A stretch of 64,000 nt of DNA. Source: an uncultured Acidimicrobiales bacterium. GTDB taxonomy: Bacteria; Actinomycetota; Acidimicrobiia; Acidimicrobiales; SZUA-35. The stretch spans positions 62,001 to 126,000 of the forward strand of contig CALAJQ010000012.1 of NCBI GenBank assembly GCA_937922785.1, read 5' to 3'. How positions within the stretch are numbered: position 1 is the first letter of the stretch; every line of letters begins with the position of its first letter. This document shows positions 34,110 through 43,061 of the stretch, in pieces. The notes below the pieces were generated by a model. That model worked only from the letters and a program-made list of their open reading frames with translations. It did not search any database and was not told the DNA's origin. A program made the translations under genes and the position numbers.

Positions 34110-37100
34110 ATGTTCTGTTCCTCTTGTGGCGCCGCGGTGCCCGCTCACGCTCGGTTTTGCCCAAATTGTGGCACCCCGCAGTCTGATACTGATGAGGAGC
34201 GACGCGTAGTCACAGTGTTGTTTGCCGACGTTGTGGGCTTTACCGGCCTTGCCCAAGAGATGGACCCTGAAAAGGTCAAGCATCTGATGGATGACACGTT
34301 CCAAACCCTTGCGTCAGATATTACTAACCACGGCGGCGTCGTTGACAAGATTCTTGGCGATGAGATCATTGCTTTGTTTGGTGCTCCGGTTGCCCACGAA
34401 GATGACGCTGAACGCGCAGTCAGAGCCGGCCTTCAGATGCAACAATCGATGGAGTCGGTGGCAACGAGCGCTGGTATCCCGATTCAGATCCGTATTGGAA
34501 TCAACACCGGTGAGGTGTTGGTCGGCACTTCGACTGCCGGCGGTGACTACACCGCGATGGGCGATGTCATGAACCTCGGTTCGCGGATTCAGTCAATCGC
34601 ATCTCCAGGTCAAGTCTGGGTCGGACCGGACACAGTTGCCGCCACGGGCGACGTAATCAGCTATCTGGCGGCAGGCGAAATTTCCACCAAGGGCCGAGTC
34701 GGCACAATCGAAGCATTCGTTGCGCTTAGTGCCAACCGATCCCCAGGCGAGCGTCGCATTCGGGTTGGTGAGTTTGTTGGCCGTGAGCATGAACTGGAAC
34801 TCCTTACCGCCCAGGCCCGGATGGCCTTTGACCAATCTCGTGCCCAGCTCGCAGTTGTTGTTGGTGCCGCTGGAATGGGTAAAACTAGAGTGGTCGAAGA
34901 GGCCTCTAGAACCATTACCCAAATCTATGATGCGACGGTTCTCGAAGGCCGCTGTGTTCCCTATGGCGAGGCCAATGTCTGGTCACCAGTTGCTGACCTC
35001 GTGCGTCATGGCCTTCAGCTAGAGATCGACGTTCCGCCCGATGTCGCCCGTGACGTCATGACCTTCCGAGTCGGGGAGCTTGATCCGAAGTTAGACAAGG
35101 CTGGCCGGGAGCGCCGGGTTGAGACCTTGCTTCACGTCCTGGGATATGAGACTTCGCTTCGAGGCCAAGATCGGCTTCGAAATCGGTCAGAAATTCTGCT
35201 TGCGGTAACTGCGATTCTTGAGTCGTTACTGGAAGAGTCGGCCGTCGTAATCTCGGTTTCAGATAGCCACTGGGCTGCTGAACCGGTTTGGGCACTGCTT
35301 GATCATGTAATGGCGGAGCTGGCCCGACGTCCGCTGTTCGTGATGCTTACCGCACGCGACACTTTGAATCTGCCCAGCGGAGGAACTCACGGTTCGCTAG
35401 TAATCCAACTGGGTCCACTTGACAGCGAGGCCGGCCGGGCGATGCTGGGCCATCTCGGGGTTGATCTCGACGATGAGTCATCGGCTGAACTGGTCCGCCG
35501 CAGCGGTGGAAACCCGTTCTATCTGGAGGAGTTGGCAGCGCTAGTTGGCTCCGGGGCTGAGGGGCTTTCACCAGTTCAGAAGGCCTCAAAGGGCCAACTC
35601 TCAAGCTTGCCCACGACGCTTCGAGGCACGGTCGCCGCCCGCCTGGACGCCTTGGCGCCGGCAGAACGTTCCGTTCTTGAAGATGCCGCTGTGCGGGGCC
35701 GGACCGGACCGGTAATCGGGCTCAAGTTCATGGCTGACGCCCGCCAGGAGAAGAACTTTCAGGGCGTACTTGCAAGGTTGGTCGCGGCGGATCTCATTGA
35801 GATCAGCGGATCTCGATATCAGTTCCGGTCTGACTTGGTTCGCGACGTTGCATACGGGACCCTCACCAAAACGGTCAGAGCCCAACGCCACAATCAGATT
35901 GCGAAGTATCTCGAAGAGAACTACGCCCAGGACGAGCGGCCGCGGAACACGATCTTGGTTGCTATTGCCGATCATTATCGGTGGGCAGCGGTTCTGGCTG
36001 CCGAGCTTGCAGGAGTGCCGGGGATCGATCTTGCCACGGTTACGGCCAAGGCCCTCGACTGGCTAGAACAAGCTGGAGAACGGGCGCTTCAATCCGAGCC
36101 CGCAACTGCTGAATCGTGGTTCGATGCGGGGGCAAACCTCGCTGCTGATGAACCCACCAAAGCGAAGTTCATCTTTGGCCGGGCCCGGGCGCGAACCGAA
36201 GTGCATGACGTGGCTGGCGCCCGTTCAGACCTGGCTCGGCTTGAAACCATGCTTGATCACGATCCAGTCCTGGCGGCCAGGGCCCTACTGGTAGAAGGTG
36301 ATGTAGATCGCAAGGCCGGAGATCTAGCCAACGCTGCTGCAAACCTGCGTCAGGCTTCGGCGAAGCTTGAACTATTGGATCGTCCTGCCGATCGGTCGCT
36401 CGCCCTAAGACTTCTCGGCATAACTGAAATGTTCCGGGCCGATGAAGAATTGGCTCGGCAGGCGTTCGAGGCCTCCCGCGCAGTCGCTGTTGAGGCCCAA
36501 GACCGTCGAGGCGAGGCGTGGGCAATCCAAGCATTGGCGTGGCAGGCGTTCCGGTTGGGTCAGGTAACAAAAGCGACTGAGCTGTTGGAGCCGGCGTTGG
36601 CGGTCTTCACCGAATTGGACGACAACGGCGGCCTGACGTGGACGCGAGGTCTTCAGGCCTGGGTGTTGTTCCATGATGGGTTCTACGAAGAAGCTCGCGA
36701 GATGGTGGATGAGCTAATCCCCGAGGCGCGGCGCCGTGGTGACCCCTGGGCCGAAGGCGTCACCCTGAACTTAAAGTGCTCGATCGAACTCTGGACTGGT
36801 CAGGCCACGCGGGCTTGGGAGTATGCGCGTCTCGCCCAAGAGGCAGCTCATGAAGCCGAAGACTTCAGTCTTGCGGTTCAGGCCCGGGCCCTCGAGGGTC
36901 GTGCTCTTGTTTCTCGAGGCCGTATAGCTGAAGGAACTGGAGCGCTGGAGCAGGCCTTCGGCTTGGCCGACAAAGCTGGAGATGAACAGGGCCGCCGGTA
37001 TGCGGTGGTCTCCAATTGCGCATCAGCGGCTCGCGCCGGCGAGGCCGAGCGTGCGATCCGCTGGGCGGCCAGGTACAAGGCAAGTCAGGGCGATACCAGC

Positions 37101-37601
37101 TCAATCGGTAGTACCGAGCTGTTTACCTCTTTGGCGCTGGCGTTTCTGCAACGTGGCTCGGTTGATGAAGCGGCTGCGCAGTTGTCGCTTGCCGATACCG
37201 GGCGTGACGACTCCACCCGAATGTATGAGCTGTCGGTAGCGGCTTTGGTGGCCGCCGCGCAGGGTGACACCCAATTGGCGTTCGAACGCTCGGACGCCGT
37301 TCTAGCCGGCCGGTCGACTTATCTCGACCAGGCGAAAGCACTGATCGCCCGCGCTGGGGCCCAGCACCAGCTGGGCCAACGGAGTGAACGAGATCAGACC
37401 ATTTCCCAACAGTGGGAACTGCTTAAGGGCACTGACGATCGTCTAAGCCCACTGTTGTTTGGATTGGCGGCGGCTCTGATGGGCCATGGATCGGTCGAAG
37501 AAGCCGAGCAGCGGCTTAGAAACCTCGGGGTTGATCCGTCGGGGTGGAAGACGGCGTTTGGGGCCGTGGTCAACGCCAGCGGCTTAGGACTTATGCGCTA
37601 A
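34110..37601 (+). CDS. Zinc-ribbon / class III nucleotide cyclase / ATPase / TPR regulator
   Basis: Large 1,163-residue signalling protein. A zinc ribbon (C3, C6, C17, C20) is followed by a class III adenylate/guanylate cyclase domain with both metal aspartates, D40 (LFADVVGFTGLA) and D84 (DKILGDEIIALFG). A P-loop ATPase module follows (GAAGMGKTRVVEEASR near residue 255). The C-terminal half is TPR-like helical repeats (from about 640), and the architecture resembles actinobacterial AAA/TPR cyclases. ATG 34110 was chosen over the adjoining TTG. The 3' end overlaps the convergent lhgO by 18 bp. Product (cAMP or cGMP) and trigger are unknown. Confidence 0.9.
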   Translation: MFCSSCGAAVPAHARFCPNCGTPQSDTDEERRVVTVLFADVVGFTGLAQEMDPEKVKHLMDDTFQTLASDITNHGGVVDKILGDEIIALFGAPVAHEDDAERAVRAGLQMQQSMESVATSAGIPIQIRIGINTGEVLVGTSTAGGDYTAMGDVMNLGSRIQSIASPGQVWVGPDTVAATGDVISYLAAGEISTKGRVGTIEAFVALSANRSPGERRIRVGEFVGREHELELLTAQARMAFDQSRAQLAVVVGAAGMGKTRVVEEASRTITQIYDATVLEGRCVPYGEANVWSPVADLVRHGLQLEIDVPPDVARDVMTFRVGELDPKLDKAGRERRVETLLHVLGYETSLRGQDRLRNRSEILLAVTAILESLLEESAVVISVSDSHWAAEPVWALLDHVMAELARRPLFVMLTARDTLNLPSGGTHGSLVIQLGPLDSEAGRAMLGHLGVDLDDESSAELVRRSGGNPFYLEELAALVGSGAEGLSPVQKASKGQLSSLPTTLRGTVAARLDALAPAERSVLEDAAVRGRTGPVIGLKFMADARQEKNFQGVLARLVAADLIEISGSRYQFRSDLVRDVAYGTLTKTVRAQRHNQIAKYLEENYAQDERPRNTILVAIADHYRWAAVLAAELAGVPGIDLATVTAKALDWLEQAGERALQSEPATAESWFDAGANLAADEPTKAKFIFGRARARTEVHDVAGARSDLARLETMLDHDPVLAARALLVEGDVDRKAGDLANAAANLRQASAKLELLDRPADRSLALRLLGITEMFRADEELARQAFEASRAVAVEAQDRRGEAWAIQALAWQAFRLGQVTKATELLEPALAVFTELDDNGGLTWTRGLQAWVLFHDGFYEEAREMVDELIPEARRRGDPWAEGVTLNLKCSIELWTGQATRAWEYARLAQEAAHEAEDFSLAVQARALEGRALVSRGRIAEGTGALEQAFGLADKAGDEQGRRYAVVSNCASAARAGEAERAIRWAARYKASQGDTSSIGSTELFTSLALAFLQRGSVDEAAAQLSLADTGRDDSTRMYELSVAALVAAAQGDTQLAFERSDAVLAGRSTYLDQAKALIARAGAQHQLGQRSERDQTISQQWELLKGTDDRLSPLLFGLAAALMGHGSVEEAEQRLRNLGVDPSGWKTAFGAVVNASGLGLMR

Positions 37602-38768
37602 AAGACGGTCCACAATTTGTGTGCCGATGGCGAGGGAAGCTGTAGCCGCCGGTGATGGAGCATTCAGCACGTTCAGGACCCGATCAGTTTCGGACCAAAC
37701 AAAATCATCCAATAGTTTTCCCTCTCGGCTAACTGCTTGAGCGCGAACCCCAGCGGGGGAGGGAACTAGATCTTCAACCTGAACTTCAGGCACCAAGACT
37801 TGAAGCGCCTTGACAAAGGCTTTCTTGGAAAGCGATCGGTGGTACTCACCAAGGCCGGTCTTCCAGTAGTTCTTGGCCAGTCTCCACCAACCAGGGTTTC
37901 GTAGAACCTCACTGAGGTCTTTGAGGTCTACGTCTCCCCACGTATAGCCCTCTCTTGCTAGTGCCAAGACAGCGTTGGGTCCGGCATGAATTGATCCGTC
38001 GATCATCCTGGTCAGGTGTACTCCCAAGAACGGGAAGTCGGGGTCAGGAACCGGGTAGATGAGGTTCTTCACGAGGTACCGGCGTTGTTCAGCCAGTTCG
38101 AAGTACTCGCCTCGGAATGGAATGATGCGTTCCTGAGTGTCAGGAGCGGTCTGTAAGGCAAGTCGATCGCTTTGCAGTCCACCACAAGTGACAACTAGCC
38201 CAGCTTCGAAGTCGCCCGCGCGGGAGGAGACCCGAACCGAGTTAGAGCCCTCACGGATGCTTGCCACCAGCGCGTTGGTCAGAATTTGAGCGCCACAACC
38301 CGTCAACGTTTGTGCCATCTTCATGCAGACCTGGGTGTAGTCGGTGATGCCGGCGGCCGGAACGTGCAGACCGGCGATACCGGCCGCGTGTGGCTCTAGC
38401 TCACCAAGTTCCTCCTTGGTGATGCGTCGGGCCTCAACACCGTTGGCCTCGGCTCGCTGGGCCAAGACGTCTAGCCGGGGCAGGTCGATATCCGCGTTGG
38501 CGACGATGACTTTGCCGCACACGTCATAGGCAATCTCGTTCGCCTCGCAAAAATCGACCATTTGTTGACGACCCTGAGTGCTGGTTTGGGCCTTCAAGCT
38601 TCCGGGCTTGTAGTAGATGCCCGAATGGAGCACACCGGAGTTATGGCCAGTTTGGTGTCCGGCTAGGACCGGGTCCTTCTCGAGCACTGCGATCGAGGTT
38701 TCGGGTTGGCGTTCGCTAAGGCGATAGGCCGCTGCAAGGCCGACGATGCCACCGCCGACGACAAGCAC
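37584..38768 (-). CDS. lhgO: L-2-hydroxyglutarate oxidase
   Basis: FAD enzyme (DAO family) that oxidises L-2-hydroxyglutarate to 2-oxoglutarate and feeds electrons to the quinone pool or O2. 394 residues with the dinucleotide fold VVGGGIVGLAAAYRLSER and the hallmark GHNSGVLHSGIYYKPGSLKA. It also has VPAAGITDYTQVC, PDPDFPFLGVHLTRMIDGS, and the C-terminal PSPAATASLAIG. The start is GTG 38768; no better in-frame start exists, and it lies 17 nt after the LysM lipoprotein stop. Confidence 0.93.
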   Translation of the reverse strand: MLVVGGGIVGLAAAYRLSERQPETSIAVLEKDPVLAGHQTGHNSGVLHSGIYYKPGSLKAQTSTQGRQQMVDFCEANEIAYDVCGKVIVANADIDLPRLDVLAQRAEANGVEARRITKEELGELEPHAAGIAGLHVPAAGITDYTQVCMKMAQTLTGCGAQILTNALVASIREGSNSVRVSSRAGDFEAGLVVTCGGLQSDRLALQTAPDTQERIIPFRGEYFELAEQRRYLVKNLIYPVPDPDFPFLGVHLTRMIDGSIHAGPNAVLALAREGYTWGDVDLKDLSEVLRNPGWWRLAKNYWKTGLGEYHRSLSKKAFVKALQVLVPEVQVEDLVPSPAGVRAQAVSREGKLLDDFVWSETDRVLNVLNAPSPAATASLAIGTQIVDRLLAHKS

Positions 38769-38785
38769 GTCAACTTTGGAGACTG

Positions 38786-39220
38786 TTATGAGTCTTCCGC
38801 CGGCGCTGTTGCGAATGTTGCTTCGGTCTCGGGCGGAACGGTGGCCTCAGTCGTTTCTGGAACTGGCGGCACGGTTGTAACCACGACAGAGTCTGAGCCG
38901 GGCGGCAGGTAGATGGTTTGGCCAACCCGGATGAGGTTTGGATCAGCGATGTCATTGAACTCGGCAAGCTTCTCAGCGCTTACGTCGAACTTGCTAGCGA
39001 TCAAGGAGAAAGCGTCACCCTCGGCGACGATGTATGTTTCCTCGCTGCCCGTGAAGCGTTCAACTGTTGTGGTCGGCTGAGTGGTGACTGTTGCGATCGT
39101 GGTAGTGGAGGAAGCTGCGCTAGTAGTCGGGTTCTCAGCTTCGGCACTGGGAGCCGACCGACCACACGCCGACAGCACAATGGCAGCAGCGCCAACGGCA
39201 AATATGGCTTTACGAATCAT
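38786..39220 (-). CDS. LysM-domain lipoprotein
   Basis: Exported 144-residue lipoprotein. The signal peptide has lipobox VLSAC near residue 19, then a Thr/Ser-rich linker (about 25-60). One LysM domain (about 62-107, TYIVAEGDAFSLIASKFDVS to NLIRVGQTIYLPPG) binds peptidoglycan GlcNAc, and a Thr/Pro/Glu tail ends the chain. ATG 39220 has GGGAGA about 8 nt upstream, a good ribosome site, and beats the adjacent TTG. It probably tethers at the membrane-wall interface. It has no catalytic domain. Confidence 0.85.
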   Translation of the reverse strand: MIRKAIFAVGAAAIVLSACGRSAPSAEAENPTTSAASSTTTIATVTTQPTTTVERFTGSEETYIVAEGDAFSLIASKFDVSAEKLAEFNDIADPNLIRVGQTIYLPPGSDSVVVTTVPPVPETTEATVPPETEATFATAPAEDS

Positions 39221-39281
39221 CAAAAAGTCTCCCGCAAGTCTGCAAGAAATTATGCCCTATGTGGGCTCGCCAGACGGGGAC

Positions 39282-40406
39282 TCATGAGCGGCGGCGTTTG
39301 GCGCTGGAGCTCCGTTTTGAGTTCGTCATTGACTTCGATCGACGTTCGTTGGATTCCTTCTTGTTGAGCTCGGCTTTAGTTCGGCTCTCAGACCGCCGGT
39401 CATATTCTTCGAGTTGGGTTTCTTGAAGTTCAAGCTCGGCGTGAAGTTCGTTCCAATGAATCAGCCTGCGTTCGGCGATGGTGCCTTCGGACAGCCCAGC
39501 CTTTACCGCGCATCCTGGTTCTTGCTGATGACCACAATCGGCAAATCGGCACAGCCTGACTGCTTCAGCAAGTTCAGGGAAAGACTTGTCAAGCCCGTCA
39601 TAGGCTTGCCACAAACCGATTTCTCGGATTCCGGGAGTGTCTACAACCACTCCTCCGTTAGGCAGCGGCACCAAGTCTCGGGTCACGGTGGTGTGACGCC
39701 CTCGGCGGTCAACTGCTCGCACTTCGGCAGTGCGTTGGACTAAACCATCAGACAATTCGTTTACCAATGTCGATTTACCAATGCCGCTCAGGCCGATCAA
39801 GGCGACTGCTCGTGTGCCGGTAAACCGCTCAGCCACTCGATCGAGGTTCTTTCCCGACACAGTTGAGATCGCAATCACGTCAACGCCAGGGGAAATACGG
39901 GCAATCGAATCGACCGCTTCTTCGGGGTTGCGAACCTCATCGGCCTTGGTGAGTAGGACAAACGGTGTTGCCCCGCTTTCCCAGGCAATTACTAACTGGC
40001 GCTCCAACCGTCGCAAGTTAATGGGTCGGTCTAGACCGTGCATCACAAACACATCGTCGACGTTGGCGGCTAATACTTGGGGCCCCGGTACGCGTCCCGG
40101 AGCGCGGCGCGACAGCGAGGTTCTGCGCTCGGCGATTGCGGTGATTGCCGGGCCCGACCCGTCCTCGGTATCACCGTAGGTCACATAGTCACCTGTGGCC
40201 GGAGCTAATCCGGTGTCGGTCCTGACCGAGCTGGACGCAACAAGCACTGCCTCGGCTCCGGTGAAGACAAGACAATAGCCTCGGCTAGTTCTGGCAATTC
40301 GGCCAAAACCGTCTGAATCGGGGACTGTCTTGGCCCAACTATCCAGGTCGTCGTTCCATCCAAGTTGATCGAGCGATGGAGTTAGCTGTGCGAGCGGGTC
40401 GTTCAT
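39282..40406 (-). CDS. rsgA: Ribosome small-subunit GTPase RsgA (YjeQ)
   Basis: Circularly permuted GTPase that checks 30S subunit maturation. 374 residues: an OB-fold region (about 40-110), then the permuted G motifs in the order TKAD (G4), GLSGIGKSTLVNEL (G1), DTPGIREIGL (G3). The C-terminal zinc site is CRFADCGHQQEPGC (C-x4-C-x-H-x5-C). The last 35 residues are a basic, Ser/Lys-rich tail beyond the usual domain. It overlaps the upstream S9 peptidase gene by 4 nt. Confidence 0.95.
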   Translation of the reverse strand: MNDPLAQLTPSLDQLGWNDDLDSWAKTVPDSDGFGRIARTSRGYCLVFTGAEAVLVASSSVRTDTGLAPATGDYVTYGDTEDGSGPAITAIAERRTSLSRRAPGRVPGPQVLAANVDDVFVMHGLDRPINLRRLERQLVIAWESGATPFVLLTKADEVRNPEEAVDSIARISPGVDVIAISTVSGKNLDRVAERFTGTRAVALIGLSGIGKSTLVNELSDGLVQRTAEVRAVDRRGRHTTVTRDLVPLPNGGVVVDTPGIREIGLWQAYDGLDKSFPELAEAVRLCRFADCGHQQEPGCAVKAGLSEGTIAERRLIHWNELHAELELQETQLEEYDRRSESRTKAELNKKESNERRSKSMTNSKRSSSAKRRRS

Positions 40407-42529
40407 CCCAGAAGCTCTCTGAGGAACGTCAGTTGAAGCTCAAGCAGATTTTCCGCAACTGCAACTTGTGGTGTCATGTGAGTCACTCCCGATAGTGGCA
40501 ACACCTGGTGGGCCCGTCCTGCAACCAGCAACGCCGTAGACAACTGGAGCGTATGAGCCGCTACCACGTTGTCATCTGCGAGCCCGTGTATCAAAAGCAA
40601 CGGGCGATTGAGTTTGTCCGCTTCGGCAATCAGATCTGTTTGCTCATAGTGATTGGGGTATGTGTCGGGGTGACCTAAGTAGCGTTCGGTGTAGTGGGTG
40701 TCATACAGCCGCCAGGTGGTCACGGGAGCGCCCGCTATCGCTGCGTGAATCCGTTCGGGGGCCCGAAGCGCGGCGAGAGCCGCCAAGTAGCCACCGAAGG
40801 ACCAGCCGCGAATCCCTACGCGTTGAAGATCCAAGAACCCAAAGTGATCCTCCGCAGCGTCGAGCGCATCAAGCTGGTCTTCAAGCACCGGCGCAGCTAG
40901 GTCTCCCCAGACCTCGCGTTCGAACAGCGGCCCACGACCGGGAGTTCCTCGGCCATCGGTGACCAACACAGCGAAGCCTTGCTCGGCGAACCAACGCGAA
41001 ACCAGATGCGGATTGTGGCTCTTGAGCACCCGTTGTGCGTGCGGCCCTCCATAAGGATCAAGCAACACCGGCAGGAGTGTTGTGCCGTCGTGGTCAGATG
41101 GCAGAAATACCGCCGTAGCCAGCTTCCTTGGCCCAAACTCGAAGAACTCCGGGTTGGCGGCCATAGGCGGTTTGGTAGCCAGGCTGACTATTGTCTGTTC
41201 GTCAACTCGAGTAACGGTGCCTGGCGTTGTTGGAGTTGCAGAGCTGATGACCAACTTCGAGCCTGACATAGAGCCGTTGTGAACCCCAGGCTCGCTAGTG
41301 AGTTGCTCTTGATGTTTGGTCTCGAGATCTAGTGAATAGATGTGGACTTCGGTCGGTTCAGGTGATGCAGTAAAGGTGACCACGTTTGCGCTGATTCCCA
41401 CAATGGCGCGGACTTGAAGTGAGCTATCGGTTAATGCGGCGCCGTCTAGGCACAGTGCTCGCTGATCAGTTTCGTTTAGGTCTTCGACGGTTAGGAGGCC
41501 CAGCCCGTGCACGGTCGGGGAGCCTGGGATCAACTCGACCCAGACATCATTTGTGATTGTGTGTCGATCGGTCACCAGGCCAGATGCGAGGTCTATGGTC
41601 GCTATTGAAGTGGTGCGTTGATCTCTGGTTTGCCGGACGACAAGAGGCGCTGTTTCTTCGCCGTCACTCCAGACCACGTCGGCCAGGTACTCGTATTTGC
41701 CGCCCTGGTCCCAGTCAATCTTTATTGGAGCTCGTGGAGCCACTGATTCGCGGCTGCGGTTCGGGCCGTCAATATGCCACAGCTGAACTAGAGCGTTGTT
41801 TGTTCCTGCCGCTGGATAGCGAACCTCGTTGGCTCCCTTGTGAGGATGGGCAGGATCCGATATCCACCAAGAATCTACGGTGGAGACGTCCACCATGGCC
41901 ACAAGAAGTGAGTTTGAGTCAGGAGCCCACCAGTAACCGCGACTGCGACCCATCTCTTCGGCAGCTACAAATTCAGCAGAGCCCCAGCTCTGGTGGTTCG
42001 GATCGCCTGAGCCAACAACGTCAGCTTCGGGCCCTGCAAGTAGGCAATCACCGTCGCCTCCCAAAATGAAAGCCCTGAGGCTTTGGCCACTGACATAGGC
42101 AATCGATGAACCATCGGGAGAAAAGCGGGGATCAAACACGGCGTCCCCGGTGTCAGCCATGACCGTGACGCCGGTGTCAACGTCGGCAATTACTAGTGAG
42201 CCGCCAAGGGCAAAGCAGACCTGGTTGCCGTCGGTGGACATGCTGTAGCTGACGATCCCGTTAGCGGATTCGCGCGCTCTCTCTCGCCGGGCTAACTCCG
42301 CAGCGGGGATCTCTTCTGTGCCCGTTGCCAGCGCTGAAGGGTCAACGACTAGACGCTCGCTTCCAGTAGCGGTATCGGTAGCCCACAAACAAAGAACGGG
42401 GTCTAATTCTCCTTGGCTTCGGAGGAACAAAACTTCTGAACCGTCAGCGCGGACCTTGAAAGTTCTAGGGGCTCCGGTAGTGAAGCGTCGAGACTGGGCG
42501 TATAGAGCTGGAAAACTGGAGACTGTCAC
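40403..42529 (-). CDS. S9 family peptidase (DPP IV / prolyl oligopeptidase-like)
   Basis: Serine peptidase of 708 residues. An N-terminal beta-propeller (about 40-440) lies before the C-terminal alpha/beta-hydrolase. The hydrolase shows LLDPYGGPHAQRVLKSHNPH, the nucleophile S577 in GWSFGGYLAAL, the aspartate in HGLADDNVV (D652 or D653) and H684 in LSGVTHMTPQ, so the triad is intact. No signal peptide is visible, so it is probably cytoplasmic. Its stop overlaps the rsgA start (ATGA). Confidence 0.92.
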   Translation of the reverse strand: MTVSSFPALYAQSRRFTTGAPRTFKVRADGSEVLFLRSQGELDPVLCLWATDTATGSERLVVDPSALATGTEEIPAAELARRERARESANGIVSYSMSTDGNQVCFALGGSLVIADVDTGVTVMADTGDAVFDPRFSPDGSSIAYVSGQSLRAFILGGDGDCLLAGPEADVVGSGDPNHQSWGSAEFVAAEEMGRSRGYWWAPDSNSLLVAMVDVSTVDSWWISDPAHPHKGANEVRYPAAGTNNALVQLWHIDGPNRSRESVAPRAPIKIDWDQGGKYEYLADVVWSDGEETAPLVVRQTRDQRTTSIATIDLASGLVTDRHTITNDVWVELIPGSPTVHGLGLLTVEDLNETDQRALCLDGAALTDSSLQVRAIVGISANVVTFTASPEPTEVHIYSLDLETKHQEQLTSEPGVHNGSMSGSKLVISSATPTTPGTVTRVDEQTIVSLATKPPMAANPEFFEFGPRKLATAVFLPSDHDGTTLLPVLLDPYGGPHAQRVLKSHNPHLVSRWFAEQGFAVLVTDGRGTPGRGPLFEREVWGDLAAPVLEDQLDALDAAEDHFGFLDLQRVGIRGWSFGGYLAALAALRAPERIHAAIAGAPVTTWRLYDTHYTERYLGHPDTYPNHYEQTDLIAEADKLNRPLLLIHGLADDNVVAAHTLQLSTALLVAGRAHQVLPLSGVTHMTPQVAVAENLLELQLTFLRELLG

Positions 42530-42627
42530 TAATTGTTGACGCTAGCGGGATCAACTAGGTGAACGAACCAGCCAGGCATCAGAATCGCTCTCAACAGGGC
42601 GAAACCGGTATACTGAGCACGCAATAG

Positions 42628-42640
42628 GAGACTTAGTCTC
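42628..42640. promoter_or_regulatory. 13-bp palindrome upstream of ferredoxin gene
   Basis: GAGACT-T-AGTCTC is a perfect 6-bp dyad around one T. It lies 61 bp upstream of the ferredoxin start and about 13 bp after a TATACT hexamer (42609-42614) that could be a -10 box; no -35 box is convincing. It may be an operator for the ferredoxin. Confidence 0.35.
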
Positions 42641-42701
42641 ATATTTGTCTGCGTAGTTCCGAAGGGGAACCACTCAGATCAAAAGGAAGGTAATTGCCAA
42701 A

Positions 42702-42968
42702 ATGGTCAAGGTTTGGATAGACCAAGATCTCTGCACTGGAGACGGCCTGTGTGCCGAAATCGCACCGGATGTGTTCTTCGGTATGGACGATGGTCTGTAT
42801 TACGTCAAGGAAGACACCGCTAACTTCGGGGAAGAAAAACTCTTCGATGGAACGGCTCATCCAGCAGGCGCCGAAGGTATGGCCCGCGTCCCTGACGGCG
42901 GCCTTGATCGGGTAATCGAATCCGCTGAAGAGTGCCCGGGTGAGTGCATCTTCATTGATGTCGAATAG
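42702..42968 (+). CDS. Ferredoxin (3Fe-4S/4Fe-4S, P450-type)
   Basis: Small acidic electron carrier of 88 residues. Cysteines lie in CTGDGLC (11 and 17) and in ECPGECIFI (78 and 82), the reduced-cysteine pattern of 3Fe-4S ferredoxins that serve cytochromes P450 or other oxygenases in actinobacteria. AAGGAAGG 11 nt upstream is a strong, slightly distant ribosome site. No P450 or reductase is in the window, so the partner is elsewhere. A tetraloop hairpin 43 bp downstream ends the transcript. Confidence 0.88.
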   Translation: MVKVWIDQDLCTGDGLCAEIAPDVFFGMDDGLYYVKEDTANFGEEKLFDGTAHPAGAEGMARVPDGGLDRVIESAEECPGECIFIDVE

Positions 42969-43010
42969 GGCAAATCCCTAGCTCTCGCCGAGCTAAATAA
43001 GTCTTAATGG

Positions 43011-43034
43011 AAGCTGGGCCGAAAGGCTCAGCTT
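43011..43034 (+). terminator. Hairpin terminator after ferredoxin
   Basis: AAGCTGGGCC (43011-43020), loop GAAA, GGCTCAGCTT (43025-43034): a 10-bp stem with one G-U-type mismatch and a GAAA tetraloop, followed by TCGTGCTTTT. It sits between the ferredoxin stop and the next promoter. Confidence 0.7.
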
Positions 43035-43061
43035 TCGTGCTTTTGGGCCGACCGGAGTGTC

